Below, piece after piece: positions 1 to 7,912 of a stretch of 64,000 nucleotides of DNA. Below the pieces are notes generated by a model, which saw only the letters and a list, made by a program, of their open reading frames with translations, was not told where the DNA came from and did no database searches. The position numbers and the translations under genes were made by a program. The DNA is from Spirochaetota bacterium (GTDB taxonomy: Bacteria; Spirochaetota; Spirochaetia; Treponematales; UBA12059): the NCBI GenBank assembly GCA_022703505.1, contig JAKLDN010000001.1, forward strand, positions 1 to 64,000. The letters are read 5' to 3'. Numbering within the stretch: position 1 is the stretch's first letter; each line of letters opens with the position of its first letter.

Positions 1-742
1 CTCCCCAAGCAAACGTGTTGATTATAGCGGATTGATAACTCGGGGCTAAATGTGCAGGTCCTTTCTTGTCGCGACCTGTGGGCTGTTTCTTACTAACAAC
101 CTTGAACACGCCGATCTCACTCCCGATGATTACAAAATTGACAAGCTCTCTCATCGTACCCTGCCATCGAGGCTTGATATCGTGCTCAAAAGGCAATGTT
201 ACCTCATTCAGCATATCCAAGAAGAGGTCTGCGTCTTCACGAGAGATGAGCCGGGATGCAACAAGCTGCTCGATTAGGAAAGCATGGTCGTATTCTAGTG
301 TTACGAATTTCAGGCAGACATCTGGGTCATACTCAAAATCAATTGTGACTGCGCTAAGCTGCTCTAGGTTCGCCGGAAGGGACTCCCCGCTCGCCGCGCA
401 AGCATTGAGCATCTCATAAACCTGTACCAGTTGCCGACCGATGGGTTCAAGTTCCGCCATATCCCGATCGTTGTTGGAAGCGAGAGTCCAGCGGATATCA
501 TGAAGCCTTCGGAGAGTCTCGCGCCTTAGTTCATCCGCAAGTGCGACGCGCTTGGTAGCATCCGGTTCGGAGAATAGCCTTTCCATGATGTTGGTCGCCA
601 CATTCGCGGAAAGGAGTTCCGCCCGTTTCTGATCCGCAAGACGCCGCATCGAGCTGGCCAAAGCCTCATATTGCCAGAGCTCGCCAGAGGTCGACTCCAA
701 AGCCTTGAGTGCGCCAATAATGCTTTCTAGGGTGTCATCCAT
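1..742 (-). CDS. Hypothetical protein, 3' end beyond the window edge
   Basis: An uninterrupted minus-strand frame starts at ATG 742 and runs off the left edge, giving at least 247 residues. A GGAGG lies 5 bases before this ATG, which favours it over an in-frame ATG at 754. The product starts MDDTLESIIGALKALEST and is acidic and helix-rich in its first 130 residues (QYEALASSMRRLADQKRAEL, then LRRETLRRLHDIRWTLAS). The later part is mixed and includes FEYDPDVCLKFVTLEYDHAF. I see no signal peptide, membrane span or family motif and do not recognise it. It lies 51 bases downstream of the integrase on the same strand, so it is probably cargo of the integrated element. Its base composition is less GC-rich than that of the chromosome to the right, which fits transfer. 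Confidence 0.7.
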   Translation of the reverse strand, partial: MDDTLESIIGALKALESTSGELWQYEALASSMRRLADQKRAELLSANVATNIMERLFSEPDATKRVALADELRRETLRRLHDIRWTLASNNDRDMAELEPIGRQLVQVYEMLNACAASGESLPANLEQLSAVTIDFEYDPDVCLKFVTLEYDHAFLIEQLVASRLISREDADLFLDMLNEVTLPFEHDIKPRWQGTMRELVNFVIIGSEIGVFKVVSKKQPTGRDKKGPAHLAPSYQSAIINTFAWG

Positions 743-793
743 GGCATCCTCCATTTTGAATAGCTTAGTGCTGATTTATGTATGGAGCTGAGC

Positions 794-2071
794 CTACGCA
801 AGCTCACTCTTCGTAGCTCCCTTGGGAGGAGCATACATCTGATCCACCGCCTTGGCCACATCATCCACTCGCAAGAGTGATAGGTGCGTATAGGCCTCCT
901 GTACTCTGGTAAGGATTCGGGCTTCGGTGCTCGACCAACCCAGGAATGACTGTACCAGGAGAGGAGCCACGCCTGCGGCGAGCAGGTTGGTGTTCAAGGT
1001 GTGGCGAGCCGCATGACACGATATCCAGCGTTCATCTTCCGGTAGTACATCCTCCTCCCGGGCTTCTTCAATGATCGCTTCGAGCACGTTATGAAGGCCT
1101 TCATAACCTATCCTCTCGCCGTCGGGAGTGCCGAATATGAAATGGTCACCAGGTACCGGCCCCGCGAGGCTGTCCTTCCATGTCTGGATTCGATCCAAGG
1201 CGAGGCGGGCGATGAAGATATCGCGGGTCTTGTCCCATTTGGGCTTCCCGAGTCCATCAAGCCCTTTATCTGCCTCGATGATCCTGCAGCGCCCCGTCTT
1301 GAGGTCCACGGACGACCAGCGAAGTGCGCGTAGCTCGCCTGCCCGCACACCGGTGCAGAAGAGGAAAGCGATCATGGCTTCGTCCCTGAGGGCCAAGGTC
1401 GCATTCATTGCCTTCCGGGAAATCTTGGCGCCAGGCTTAATCGGTTCAGCTCCAACAGCCAGCCGCTGTAGTCGCTCAGTACGGACGGAGAGGAAAGCCA
1501 GGAGCTTGCCGACTTCCTCGGGCGCAAGGACTCCCCGTTCCTTCTTCTCATACTTAATGTTGCCCACTTGGGCACCTGGATTTGAATCGATGTCGTCCCG
1601 GAAACAGGCTTCGGACAAGATAGTCTTGATGGCCGAAACGCATTTGTTGACGGTATTGGTTCCCATGCCGGACTTGAGCATCCTGCTACGGAAGTCCAGG
1701 AGATCGCCACGCCTTAGCTCCGCAACCGACGTATTAGAGAAAGCGGCATCGGTAAGTATATGCTTCTCCAGCAATGAGCGACAGGTGCGCAGATGGTTAA
1801 GGCCAATGCTCTTGCCCTCCTGCCGGTACCGGATGAAATGCGGGCAGGTCTCAGGTAGATAGTAGGAAGCGGCGTATTCAGCGAAGGTTAACTGGGACGA
1901 CTTGGCGTCCTGTTTATCCATAAAACTACGGATGAACTCGCGGGCTTTCTCTTTGCCCGTTTCTCCGGTGGACTGCTTATGGCGCTTGCCATCTTTACCG
2001 GTATAGACGAAGTAGTAGACCTTGCTGTCTTCCCTGCGATACGGCTCAGGGTACTTCTTCTTAGCTCCCAT
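794..2071 (-). CDS. Tyrosine recombinase / phage-type integrase
   Basis: A site-specific recombinase of 425 residues that would catalyse integration and excision of the element at the left of the window. The C-terminal catalytic domain shows the family signatures: the first Arg in GVRAGELRALRW, the HxxR box in SCHAARHTLN, and the nucleophilic Tyr in EAYTHLS. The N-terminal part (MGAKKKYPEPYRRED, then a Lys/Arg-rich segment) fits an arm-binding domain, and a core-binding SAM-like region follows (about 75-190). The start at 2071 is chosen because AAGGGGG precedes it by 7 bases. The frame stays open a further 47 codons upstream, but that stretch crosses the decamer repeats and looks non-coding. 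The gene lies next to the 3' end of a tRNA-Asn, the classic position for an island or prophage integrase. Confidence 0.93.
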   Translation of the reverse strand: MGAKKKYPEPYRREDSKVYYFVYTGKDGKRHKQSTGETGKEKAREFIRSFMDKQDAKSSQLTFAEYAASYYLPETCPHFIRYRQEGKSIGLNHLRTCRSLLEKHILTDAAFSNTSVAELRRGDLLDFRSRMLKSGMGTNTVNKCVSAIKTILSEACFRDDIDSNPGAQVGNIKYEKKERGVLAPEEVGKLLAFLSVRTERLQRLAVGAEPIKPGAKISRKAMNATLALRDEAMIAFLFCTGVRAGELRALRWSSVDLKTGRCRIIEADKGLDGLGKPKWDKTRDIFIARLALDRIQTWKDSLAGPVPGDHFIFGTPDGERIGYEGLHNVLEAIIEEAREEDVLPEDERWISCHAARHTLNTNLLAAGVAPLLVQSFLGWSSTEARILTRVQEAYTHLSLLRVDDVAKAVDQMYAPPKGATKSELA

Positions 2072-2161
2072 ACGGCATCCCCCTTCAGGTAGTATACGCC
2101 ATCTGGGTCGGGAGGTAGCGAAGCGCACGCGGGAGAAGGAAACCAGGCAGATTGAAGGCTT

Positions 2162-2201
2162 TGTGCCCAGTCCCAAGATGTGCGCCCAGTTTGCGCCCAG
2201 T
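2162..2201. repeat. Three direct decamers TGYGCCCAGT, candidate integrase arm sites
   Basis: TGTGCCCAGT (2162-2171), TGCGCCCAGT (2181-2190) and TGCGCCCAGT (2192-2201) lie in the space between the integrase start and the tRNA 3' end. Repeated short sites in this position are typical of arm-type binding sites of tyrosine recombinases; that role is inferred from position only. Confidence 0.5.
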
Positions 2202-2204
2202 TGG

Positions 2205-2242
2205 GCCAACAAACAACAAGCCCCTAGCTGTTGCTAGGGGCT
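2205..2242 (-). terminator. Intrinsic terminator of the tRNA-Asn transcript
   Basis: A perfect 9-bp stem (2219-2227 with 2234-2242, 6-base loop) is followed on the minus strand by a T-rich run (TTGTTGTTTGTTGG). It lies 30 bases after the tRNA 3' end and would stop tRNA transcription before the integrase. Confidence 0.65.
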
Positions 2243-2272
2243 CATTTCCTTGTAAAACAAGGACTTAACTTG

Positions 2273-2345
2273 CTCCCCCGCGCGGATTTGAACCACGGAC
2301 CCAGTGGTTAACAGCCACTTGCTCTGCCAACTGAGCTACAGGGGA
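2273..2345 (-). tRNA. tRNA-Asn(GTT)
   Basis: Read on the minus strand, 73 bases fold as a complete cloverleaf. The acceptor arm is TCCCCTG with CGGGGGA (one T-G pair). The D arm is GCTC...GAGC. The anticodon loop is CTGTTAA with anticodon GTT, and the T arm is CGTGG-TTCAAAT-CCGCG. The discriminator is G, as expected for tRNA-Asn. CCA is not encoded. Its 3' end faces the integrase, so the 3' half is the probable attB core of the element to the left. No second copy of that core is visible in this window, so the other end of the element is beyond the left edge. Confidence 0.95.
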
Positions 2346-2357
2346 CCGAACGGTGAG

Positions 2358-2387
2358 AAAATATCCTGCACCGGGGGGGCATGTCAA
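2358..2387 (-). promoter_or_regulatory. Promoter of tRNA-Asn
   Basis: On the minus strand a consensus TTGACA (-35, 2382-2387) is followed after 18 bases by TATTTT (-10, 2358-2363). It ends about 12 bases before the mature tRNA 5' end. The TTGACA box is unlike the TTGC boxes of most protein-gene promoters in this window. Confidence 0.6.
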
Positions 2388-2400
2388 GGCCGGGCCGTTT

Positions 2401-2434
2401 CCGTCCGTCCGCGGGGTCCGCCTCGGACGGACGG
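2401..2434 (-). terminator. Strong stem-loop after parC, probable terminator
   Basis: An 11-bp perfect stem (2401-2411 with 2424-2434, 12-base loop) begins 10 bases beyond the parC stop. There is no T-run, so it may be a Rho-type or RNA-stabilising stem rather than a classical intrinsic terminator. Confidence 0.45.
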
Positions 2435-2443
2435 GGCCGGGCT

Positions 2444-4813
2444 CTAGCGTTTCTTCTTCCCCGTATCCGCGGAATCCTTGTGCAGGCTTTCCAGGCGCTT
2501 CAGAAGGCCGCCGCCCGTGGGCTTGGGAGCGGGTTTCCCGTTTTTCGTGCTCTTGACCGACTCCTTGGACGCCGAAGGCTTCGGCGCTGCGGGTTTCCGA
2601 GGCGCCGCCGGCTTGGGGGCGGCTTTCGAGACGGCCGACGCCGTACCGGCGGTCCCCGCCTTGGCCGGGGCCTTTTTTGCCGCCGGTTTCGGCATCGAGG
2701 ACTTCTTCGGGGCCGGTTTCGCGGCGGTCCCCTTTTTCGGCGCGGGTTTCTTTGCCGCGGACTTGGCGGCCGTCGGCTTGGCGGCGGTTTTCCGGGCCGG
2801 CTCGGGCGTGGCCCGGGATGACCTCGGAGCGGGGGCCTGCGGCGACGGAGTCGAGGGGCCGTCCCCGGGCTCCAGGGGCTCCTCCCAGAGCTCTCGGGGC
2901 TTGCCGGAGCCCGGGCACTCCGCGGCCAGGGCTTCCCGATGGGCCAGACGGACTCCCCGGGCCTTGAGGCCCTTTACGCCGAAGTCCTCGATCTTGAACT
3001 TTTCCTGGAGGACCCGGGTCTTGGGCTTGGGGGCGTATTTCACCGTGAGCGTGCCTTGGGGCAGGGTGGTGAAGCAGAGGATCTGGTCCCCCTCCGGGAC
3101 CAGCTGGTAGTCCTTGTTCAGGATCCAGGCGTCGATTTGGCAGCGCTTGATGTGGGGGTGGCCGGTCCCGGCGTCCCGGTACACCAGGGTGAACACGACG
3201 TCCGCGAGGAGCTCCTTTTCCGCCAGGCCGCAGTAGAGCAGGCCCTGGTCCACGAAAGCCCGCTCCGGAACCGGAAAGACCGTGTAGATCCCGTTCCGTC
3301 GGACCGCCAGGACCTTGTCGTAGGGGGAGACGTCGAACAGGGAGTCCCCCGTGGACACGGAGGTCCCGAGGTAGCCGGTCTGCCCGTCGTAGCGCAGGGC
3401 CACGTCCCGGCGCGCCGCCTCCTTAACGTCCACCTTGCGGAACCCCGCCACCTCGGTCTTGCGTTTCCATTCGGGCTCGAGCCTCTTCATCACCCCCGTG
3501 AGGAAGCCCACCGCGTAGTCCGTGAGGTGGGCCAGGTGGTACTTCACCTCCTTGAGGCGCTCCAGCAGGCGGGCCATCTCCGCCTTGGCCCGCTCGATGT
3601 CGTAGAGGGAGATGCGCCGGATCGGGATCTTGAGCAGGCGCTCCACGTCCTCCTCCGTGACCTCCCGGCGGATCTCCTTGGCGAAGGGCGCGAGGCCGTC
3701 GATCACGGCCTTCCGGACCGCCTCCTGGGTCCGCATCCTCTCGATGGCCTTGTAGACCCTCTCCTCGATGAAGATCCGCTCCAGGGTGCGGGCGTGGATC
3801 TCGTCGGCCAGTTCCCGGGCCTCCAGCTCGAGCTCGGCCTTGAGGATCCCGACCAGGCGCCGGGCGTGGTGGCGGATGACCTCCGTCACGGTCATGAGGG
3901 TGGGGTGGCCGTCCTTGATCAGAAGGAGGTTGCAGGAGACGGCCTGCTCGCACTCCGTGAAGGCGTACAGGGCGTCCACGGTCTCTTGGGAGTAGACCCC
4001 CCGGGCCAGCTTGATCTCGATCTCCACGGTCTCCGTGGTGAAGTCGCTGATGGAGGCGATCTTGAGCCGGCCGCTCTTGGCCGCCGCCTCCACGCTGGCG
4101 ATCAGGCTCTCCGTGGTCGAGCCGAAGGGGAGCTCCCGGATGACGATGCGCTTGGGGTCCGAGGTGTCCAGCCGGGCCCGGACCCGGACGCGGCCGGCCC
4201 CGTCCTCGTACTCGCTCACGTCCGCGAGGCCCCCGGTGGGGAAGTCCGGGTACAGCCGGAAGGGCCGGCCCCGGAGGCAGTCGATCTCCGCCTGGAGGAC
4301 CTCCACGGGGTTGTGGGGCAGGATCTTCGTGCTCATGCCCACGGCGATCCCGTCCGCCCCCAGGACCAGGGCCACGGGGATCTTGGCCGGGAAGACCACG
4401 GGCTCCCGGTTGCGGCCGTCGTAGGAATCCACGTACTCCGTGATCTTGGGGTTGTGGAAGATCTCCTTGGCCAGGGGGGTGGCCCGGCATTCGATGTACC
4501 GGGCCGCGGAGGCCTCGTCGCCGGTGTAGAGGTTCCCGAAGTTCCCCTGCCGGTCGATGAAGAGCTCCTTGTTGGCCAGGACCACCAGGGCGGAGTAGAT
4601 GGAGGCATCGCCGTGGGGATGGTACTTCATGCAGGAGCCCACGATGTTGGCCACTTTGTGGAACTTCCCGTCGTCCGCCTCGAAGAGGGTGTGGAGGATC
4701 CGCCTCTGCACGGGCTTCAGGCCGTCGTCCAGGTCCGGGATGGCCCGGTCCTTGATGACGTAGGAGGCGTAGAAGAGGAAGTTGTCGTCGAAGAGCTTCT
4801 TTACGTAGGCCAT
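2444..4813 (-). CDS. parC: DNA topoisomerase IV subunit A with H1-like basic tail
   Basis: The DNA-cleaving subunit of a type IIA topoisomerase, 789 residues. The N-terminal breakage-reunion domain is clear: IPDLDDGLKPVQRRILHT near residue 30, a KYHPHGDAS motif near 64, and the catalytic Tyr in SAARYIECRATPLAK near 107. A coiled-coil tower and a degenerate beta-pinwheel (about 470-630) follow. The last roughly 150 residues are a low-complexity Ala/Lys/Pro tail (KKPAPKKGTAAKPAPKK and similar repeats, ending TGKKKR) that resembles a histone-H1 or AlgP-type DNA-binding tail and is not part of the usual family. It starts 13 bases after the parE stop with AAGGA upstream, so the two form an operon. 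ParC rather than GyrA is inferred from the pairing with a short ParE-type ATPase and the weak C-terminal blades. Confidence 0.9.
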   Translation of the reverse strand: MAYVKKLFDDNFLFYASYVIKDRAIPDLDDGLKPVQRRILHTLFEADDGKFHKVANIVGSCMKYHPHGDASIYSALVVLANKELFIDRQGNFGNLYTGDEASAARYIECRATPLAKEIFHNPKITEYVDSYDGRNREPVVFPAKIPVALVLGADGIAVGMSTKILPHNPVEVLQAEIDCLRGRPFRLYPDFPTGGLADVSEYEDGAGRVRVRARLDTSDPKRIVIRELPFGSTTESLIASVEAAAKSGRLKIASISDFTTETVEIEIKLARGVYSQETVDALYAFTECEQAVSCNLLLIKDGHPTLMTVTEVIRHHARRLVGILKAELELEARELADEIHARTLERIFIEERVYKAIERMRTQEAVRKAVIDGLAPFAKEIRREVTEEDVERLLKIPIRRISLYDIERAKAEMARLLERLKEVKYHLAHLTDYAVGFLTGVMKRLEPEWKRKTEVAGFRKVDVKEAARRDVALRYDGQTGYLGTSVSTGDSLFDVSPYDKVLAVRRNGIYTVFPVPERAFVDQGLLYCGLAEKELLADVVFTLVYRDAGTGHPHIKRCQIDAWILNKDYQLVPEGDQILCFTTLPQGTLTVKYAPKPKTRVLQEKFKIEDFGVKGLKARGVRLAHREALAAECPGSGKPRELWEEPLEPGDGPSTPSPQAPAPRSSRATPEPARKTAAKPTAAKSAAKKPAPKKGTAAKPAPKKSSMPKPAAKKAPAKAGTAGTASAVSKAAPKPAAPRKPAAPKPSASKESVKSTKNGKPAPKPTGGGLLKRLESLHKDSADTGKKKR

Positions 4814-4826
4814 CGGATTTCCTTGC

Positions 4827-6629
4827 TTACAGGTCGTTCACCAGGTTCTTCATGATGTAGTCCCGGCGTTCCGGGGTGTTCTTGCCCATGTAGAAGCCCA
4901 GGACCCCGGGCACCGCCTTCAGGGTCTGTACGTCCACGGGCACCAGGCGGATGTCCGGGCCGATGAACTGGCCGAACTCCTTGGGACTGATCTCCCCGAG
5001 GCCCTTGAAGCGGGTGACCTCCGCGGTGGCGCCCAGGACTTTCACGGCCTCGTCCCGCTCCTTGGGGCTGTAGCAGTACCGGGTCTCCTTCTTGTTCCGC
5101 ACCCGAAAGAGGGGGGTCTCGAAGATGTGGACCCGACCCTGGACGACCAGCTCCTCGAAGTAGGTCAGGAAAAAGGTCAGGAGGAGGTTCCGGATGTGGT
5201 ATCCGTCGTAGTCCGCGTCGGTGGCGATGATGATCCGGGCGTAGCGCAGGCCCTCGATGTCGTTCTCGATGCCCAGGGCCATCATCATGTTGTAAAGTTC
5301 CTCGTTCTTGTAAATGGCCGTGCGCTTCTTGGCGTACATGTTCTCGGGCTTGCCCCGCATGGAGAAGACCGCCTGGGTGTAGACGTCCCGGGCGCTCACC
5401 AGGGACCCCGCGGCGCTCTGTCCCTCGGTCAGGAAGATCATGCTGACCTCGCCCCTGTCCCCGTCCCCGAGGTGGCACTTGCAGTCCTTGAGGTTGGGGA
5501 TCTTGAGCTCGATCTTCTTGGCCGCCTCCTTGGCCTCCTTCTTGACGATGTTCAATTCCGTGCGGAGCTTCTCGTTGGAGACGATCTTGTCCTGGATGCG
5601 TTTGGCGGCTTGGGGGTTCCGGCGAAGGAACTCGTCCACCCCCCGCTTGACCTCGTGGAGGATCCAGGGGCGGATCTCCGCGTTCCCCAGCTTGTTCTTG
5701 GTCTGGCTCTCGAACAGGGGATTCTGGAGCTTCACGGCGATGGCCGCCGCGATCCCCTCCCGGACGTCCTCCCCCCGGTAGGAGGCCTGGAAGTACTCGT
5801 TCACCGCCTTGAGGAACCCTTCCCGGAAGTACGAGAGGTGGGTGCCCCCGTCGGAGGTGTACTGGCCGTTCACGAAGGAGAAGTTCTCCTCCCCGTAGTT
5901 GCCCGTGTGGGTGAAGGCGAACTCGATCTTGTCCCCCCGCCACCAGCCGACCTCGTAGAGGGTGTCCTCCCCCACCTCGTCCTTCAGGAGGTCCAGGAGG
6001 CCGTTCTCGGAGGAGAAATCGTTGCCGTTCAGGGAGAGGGTCAGGCCCGTGTTAAGGTAGGCGTAGTTCTTGAAGCGCTTCTCCACGAACTCCATGTTGA
6101 AGGCGAAATCCCCGAAGATCTCCGGGTCCGGCTCGAACTCCACCAGGGTACCGTCGGGTTCCCGGGTGGAGGATTCCGCCTGGGATACCAGGCGCCCCCG
6201 CTTGAACACCGCCTCCAGGCACTTCCGGGACCGGTGGGACACGACCCGGAACCGGGAGGACAGGGCGTTGACCGCCTTGGTGCCCACCCCGTTCAAGCCC
6301 ACGGAAAACTGGAAGACCTCGTCGTTGTACTTGGCTCCGGTGTTGATGACCGAGACGCATTCCACCACCTTGCCCAGGGGGATGCCCCGGCCGAAGTCCC
6401 GCACCGCGACCCGGCCGCCCTCGATCCGGACCTCGATCCGACGGCCCGCCCCCATGATGAACTCGTCCACGGCGTTGTCCACCACCTCCTTGAGGAGGAT
6501 GTAGATGCCGTCGTCGGGGTTCGTGCCGGTGCCCAGCCTTCCTATGTACATCCCCGTCCGCAGGCGGATATGCTCCAGGGAGGACAGGGTCTTGATCTTG
6601 GATTCGTCGTAATCGTTCCGGGCTGCCAT
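4827..6629 (-). CDS. parE: DNA topoisomerase IV subunit B (GHKL ATPase)
   Basis: ATPase subunit partnering ParC, 600 residues. The GHKL fold shows EVVDNAVDEFIMG, DFGRGIPLGK and the ATP lid GLNGVGTKAVNALSSRF. The TOPRIM domain has TEGQSAAG and the metal-binding IIATDADYDGYH. Its length lacks the large insert of some GyrB proteins, which supports ParE. The frame could open 39 codons earlier, but that stretch would cross the promoter. The chosen ATG 6629 begins MAARNDYDESK and lies 7 bases after a TACACT -10 box, with no Shine-Dalgarno, so the mRNA is probably leaderless. First gene of the parE-parC operon and divergent from the EamA transporter. Confidence 0.93.
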   Translation of the reverse strand: MAARNDYDESKIKTLSSLEHIRLRTGMYIGRLGTGTNPDDGIYILLKEVVDNAVDEFIMGAGRRIEVRIEGGRVAVRDFGRGIPLGKVVECVSVINTGAKYNDEVFQFSVGLNGVGTKAVNALSSRFRVVSHRSRKCLEAVFKRGRLVSQAESSTREPDGTLVEFEPDPEIFGDFAFNMEFVEKRFKNYAYLNTGLTLSLNGNDFSSENGLLDLLKDEVGEDTLYEVGWWRGDKIEFAFTHTGNYGEENFSFVNGQYTSDGGTHLSYFREGFLKAVNEYFQASYRGEDVREGIAAAIAVKLQNPLFESQTKNKLGNAEIRPWILHEVKRGVDEFLRRNPQAAKRIQDKIVSNEKLRTELNIVKKEAKEAAKKIELKIPNLKDCKCHLGDGDRGEVSMIFLTEGQSAAGSLVSARDVYTQAVFSMRGKPENMYAKKRTAIYKNEELYNMMMALGIENDIEGLRYARIIIATDADYDGYHIRNLLLTFFLTYFEELVVQGRVHIFETPLFRVRNKKETRYCYSPKERDEAVKVLGATAEVTRFKGLGEISPKEFGQFIGPDIRLVPVDVQTLKAVPGVLGFYMGKNTPERRDYIMKNLVNDL

Positions 6630-6636
6630 GGCAGGG

Positions 6637-6665
6637 AGTGTACCAAGATGCGGGACTTCCGGCAA
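6637..6665 (-). promoter_or_regulatory. parE promoter, probably leaderless
   Basis: On the minus strand TTGCCG (6660-6665), a 17-base spacer and TACACT (6637-6642) are followed by only 7 bases before the parE ATG. Transcription would start at or next to the start codon. Confidence 0.65.
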
Positions 6666-6690
6666 CAACGGGGACGCTTCAGGAGGCGCT

Positions 6691-7659
6691 ATGGGACTGC
6701 GGGGACGGCGATGGGGTACGGCGGCCACGGTGCTGGCCGCGGGCATGCTCTACGGGACCACCGGGACGGCCCAGGCCCTGGCTCCCGGGGGGGCAGACCC
6801 CTCGTCCGTCGGCCTCCTGCGCCTAGCCCTGGGGGGCCTGGCCCTCCTGCCCTTCGCGGCGGCCCGTTCCGGCGGCTTCCGGGTACTGCTTCGGGGAGCC
6901 TCTCCCTGGGTGCTCCTGGCCGGGGCGGGGCTGGCGGGGTTCCAGGTCCTCTTCTTCCGGGGGGTGATCGCCGCGGGGGTAGCCCTGGGAACCGTGGTGG
7001 CCATTGCCTCGGGCCCGGTCTTCGCGGGAGCCCTAGGCGCGGCGGTATTCCGTGAGCGGCTATCCCCCGCGTGGTGGGTCTCCACGGCCCTGGCCGCCGC
7101 GGGCTGCGCCCTGGTCTCCCTCGGAAAATCGGCCGCCCCCGCCCCAGCCGCCGGGATCGCCCTGGCCCTGGGGGCGGGGGCTTCCTACGCCCTCCTGGGC
7201 TTGGGCATCAGGAAGTCCTCGGCCGCCCTGCCCTCCCTCGGGGCCGTGACCCTGGGGCTCCTGGCCGGGAGCCTCCTGCTCGTGCCCGTGTACCTTGCCT
7301 CCGGTTCCGGCCTGGGCTGGGTCCTCTCCCCCCGGGGCGCCCTGACGGCGGCCCACCTGGGCTTGCTGACCACGGCCCTGCCCTACTTCCTCTTCGGCAG
7401 GGCCCTGGGTATCCTTCCCATGGGCTGGGTCTACACCCTGGGGCTCTCGGAACCCCTGGTGGCGGCCCTCCTGGGCATCCTCTACCTCCGGGAAACCCCG
7501 AGCCCCGCGGCCCTTGCGGGGATCGCCCTCCTGACTGCGGGGCTTGCCGTGTCGGGGGCCGCGGCGTCGGGGAAACCGTCGGTCGCCCGGGAAGAGGGAT
7601 CTCCTGGAATCACCACGGAGAGCACGGAGCGCACGGAGGCTTATGATGCTGGGCTTTAA
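6691..7659 (+). CDS. EamA-family (drug/metabolite transporter superfamily) permease
   Basis: An inner-membrane transporter of 322 residues made of two EamA repeats of about five helices each. The first begins LAAGMLYGTTGTAQALAP, and the second ends with the characteristic GWVYTLGLSEPLVAALLGILYLRE. Substrate unknown; relatives export or import amino acids, nucleosides or sugars. ATG 6691 is chosen because AGGAGG lies 5 bases upstream; an earlier in-frame ATG at 6628 would overlap parE and lacks a binding site. The last 17 residues or so (GITTESTERTEAYDAGL) are encoded by the outer arm of the repeat cassette at 7611-7830, so the natural C-terminus seems to have been replaced or extended by the repeat. 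Confidence 0.85.
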   Translation: MGLRGRRWGTAATVLAAGMLYGTTGTAQALAPGGADPSSVGLLRLALGGLALLPFAAARSGGFRVLLRGASPWVLLAGAGLAGFQVLFFRGVIAAGVALGTVVAIASGPVFAGALGAAVFRERLSPAWWVSTALAAAGCALVSLGKSAAPAPAAGIALALGAGASYALLGLGIRKSSAALPSLGAVTLGLLAGSLLLVPVYLASGSGLGWVLSPRGALTAAHLGLLTTALPYFLFGRALGILPMGWVYTLGLSEPLVAALLGILYLRETPSPAALAGIALLTAGLAVSGAAASGKPSVAREEGSPGITTESTERTEAYDAGL

Positions 7660-7830
7660 ACCATAGGTCCAACAAGATCTACAAGATGGATCAAGATTGA
7701 CAAGATGGGAGGAAAGGGATTGCATTGTCCCTCATTATCCATCTTGTTCATCTTATCTTTATCTTGTTCATCATGTTGGAATTATGGTTCTATGACCCCT
7801 CTTCTCTGTGCCCTCTGTGCCTCTGTGGTG
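7611..7830. repeat. Nested inverted repeat cassette 1 (two repeat words)
   Basis: The outer arms are a CACGGAG-type array (7611-7639) and its complement, a CTCTGTGCC-type array (7804-7830). The inner arms are a CAAGAT-type array (7669-7708) and its complement, CATCTTGTTCATC-type (7738-7778). AACCATA and TATGGTT also mirror each other between them. The whole is a roughly 220-bp imperfect palindrome of degenerate 8-12-base units. It fills the space between the EamA gene and the J-domain gene and overlaps the end of the former. Confidence 0.8.
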
Positions 7831-7865
7831 AACTCCTTATATATACCCTCTTTTCTCTCCCTCCA

Positions 7866-7894
7866 TTGCCTCAATCCTCTCCCTGGAGTACAGT
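7866..7894 (+). promoter_or_regulatory. Promoter of the J-domain gene
   Basis: TTGCCT (7866-7871), 17 bases, TACAGT (7889-7894). Predicted start near 7901, 12 bases before the GTG start. It fits the TTGCnn-N17-TAnnnT pattern seen repeatedly in this window. Confidence 0.6.
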
Positions 7895-7912
7895 ATTCCT
7901 ACGAGGACGACC

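Noticed and set aside
50-419. Two overlapping plus-strand frames at the left edge
   Set aside because: They lie opposite an uninterrupted minus-strand frame with a good ribosome binding site and more natural amino-acid composition.
2939-4855. A very long open frame (over 600 codons) opposite parC, with similar ones opposite parE and polA
   Set aside because: In GC-rich DNA the complementary frame of real genes stays open. The products are Gly/Pro/Arg/Leu/Asp-rich low-complexity text with no motifs, while parC, parE and polA have full domain signatures.
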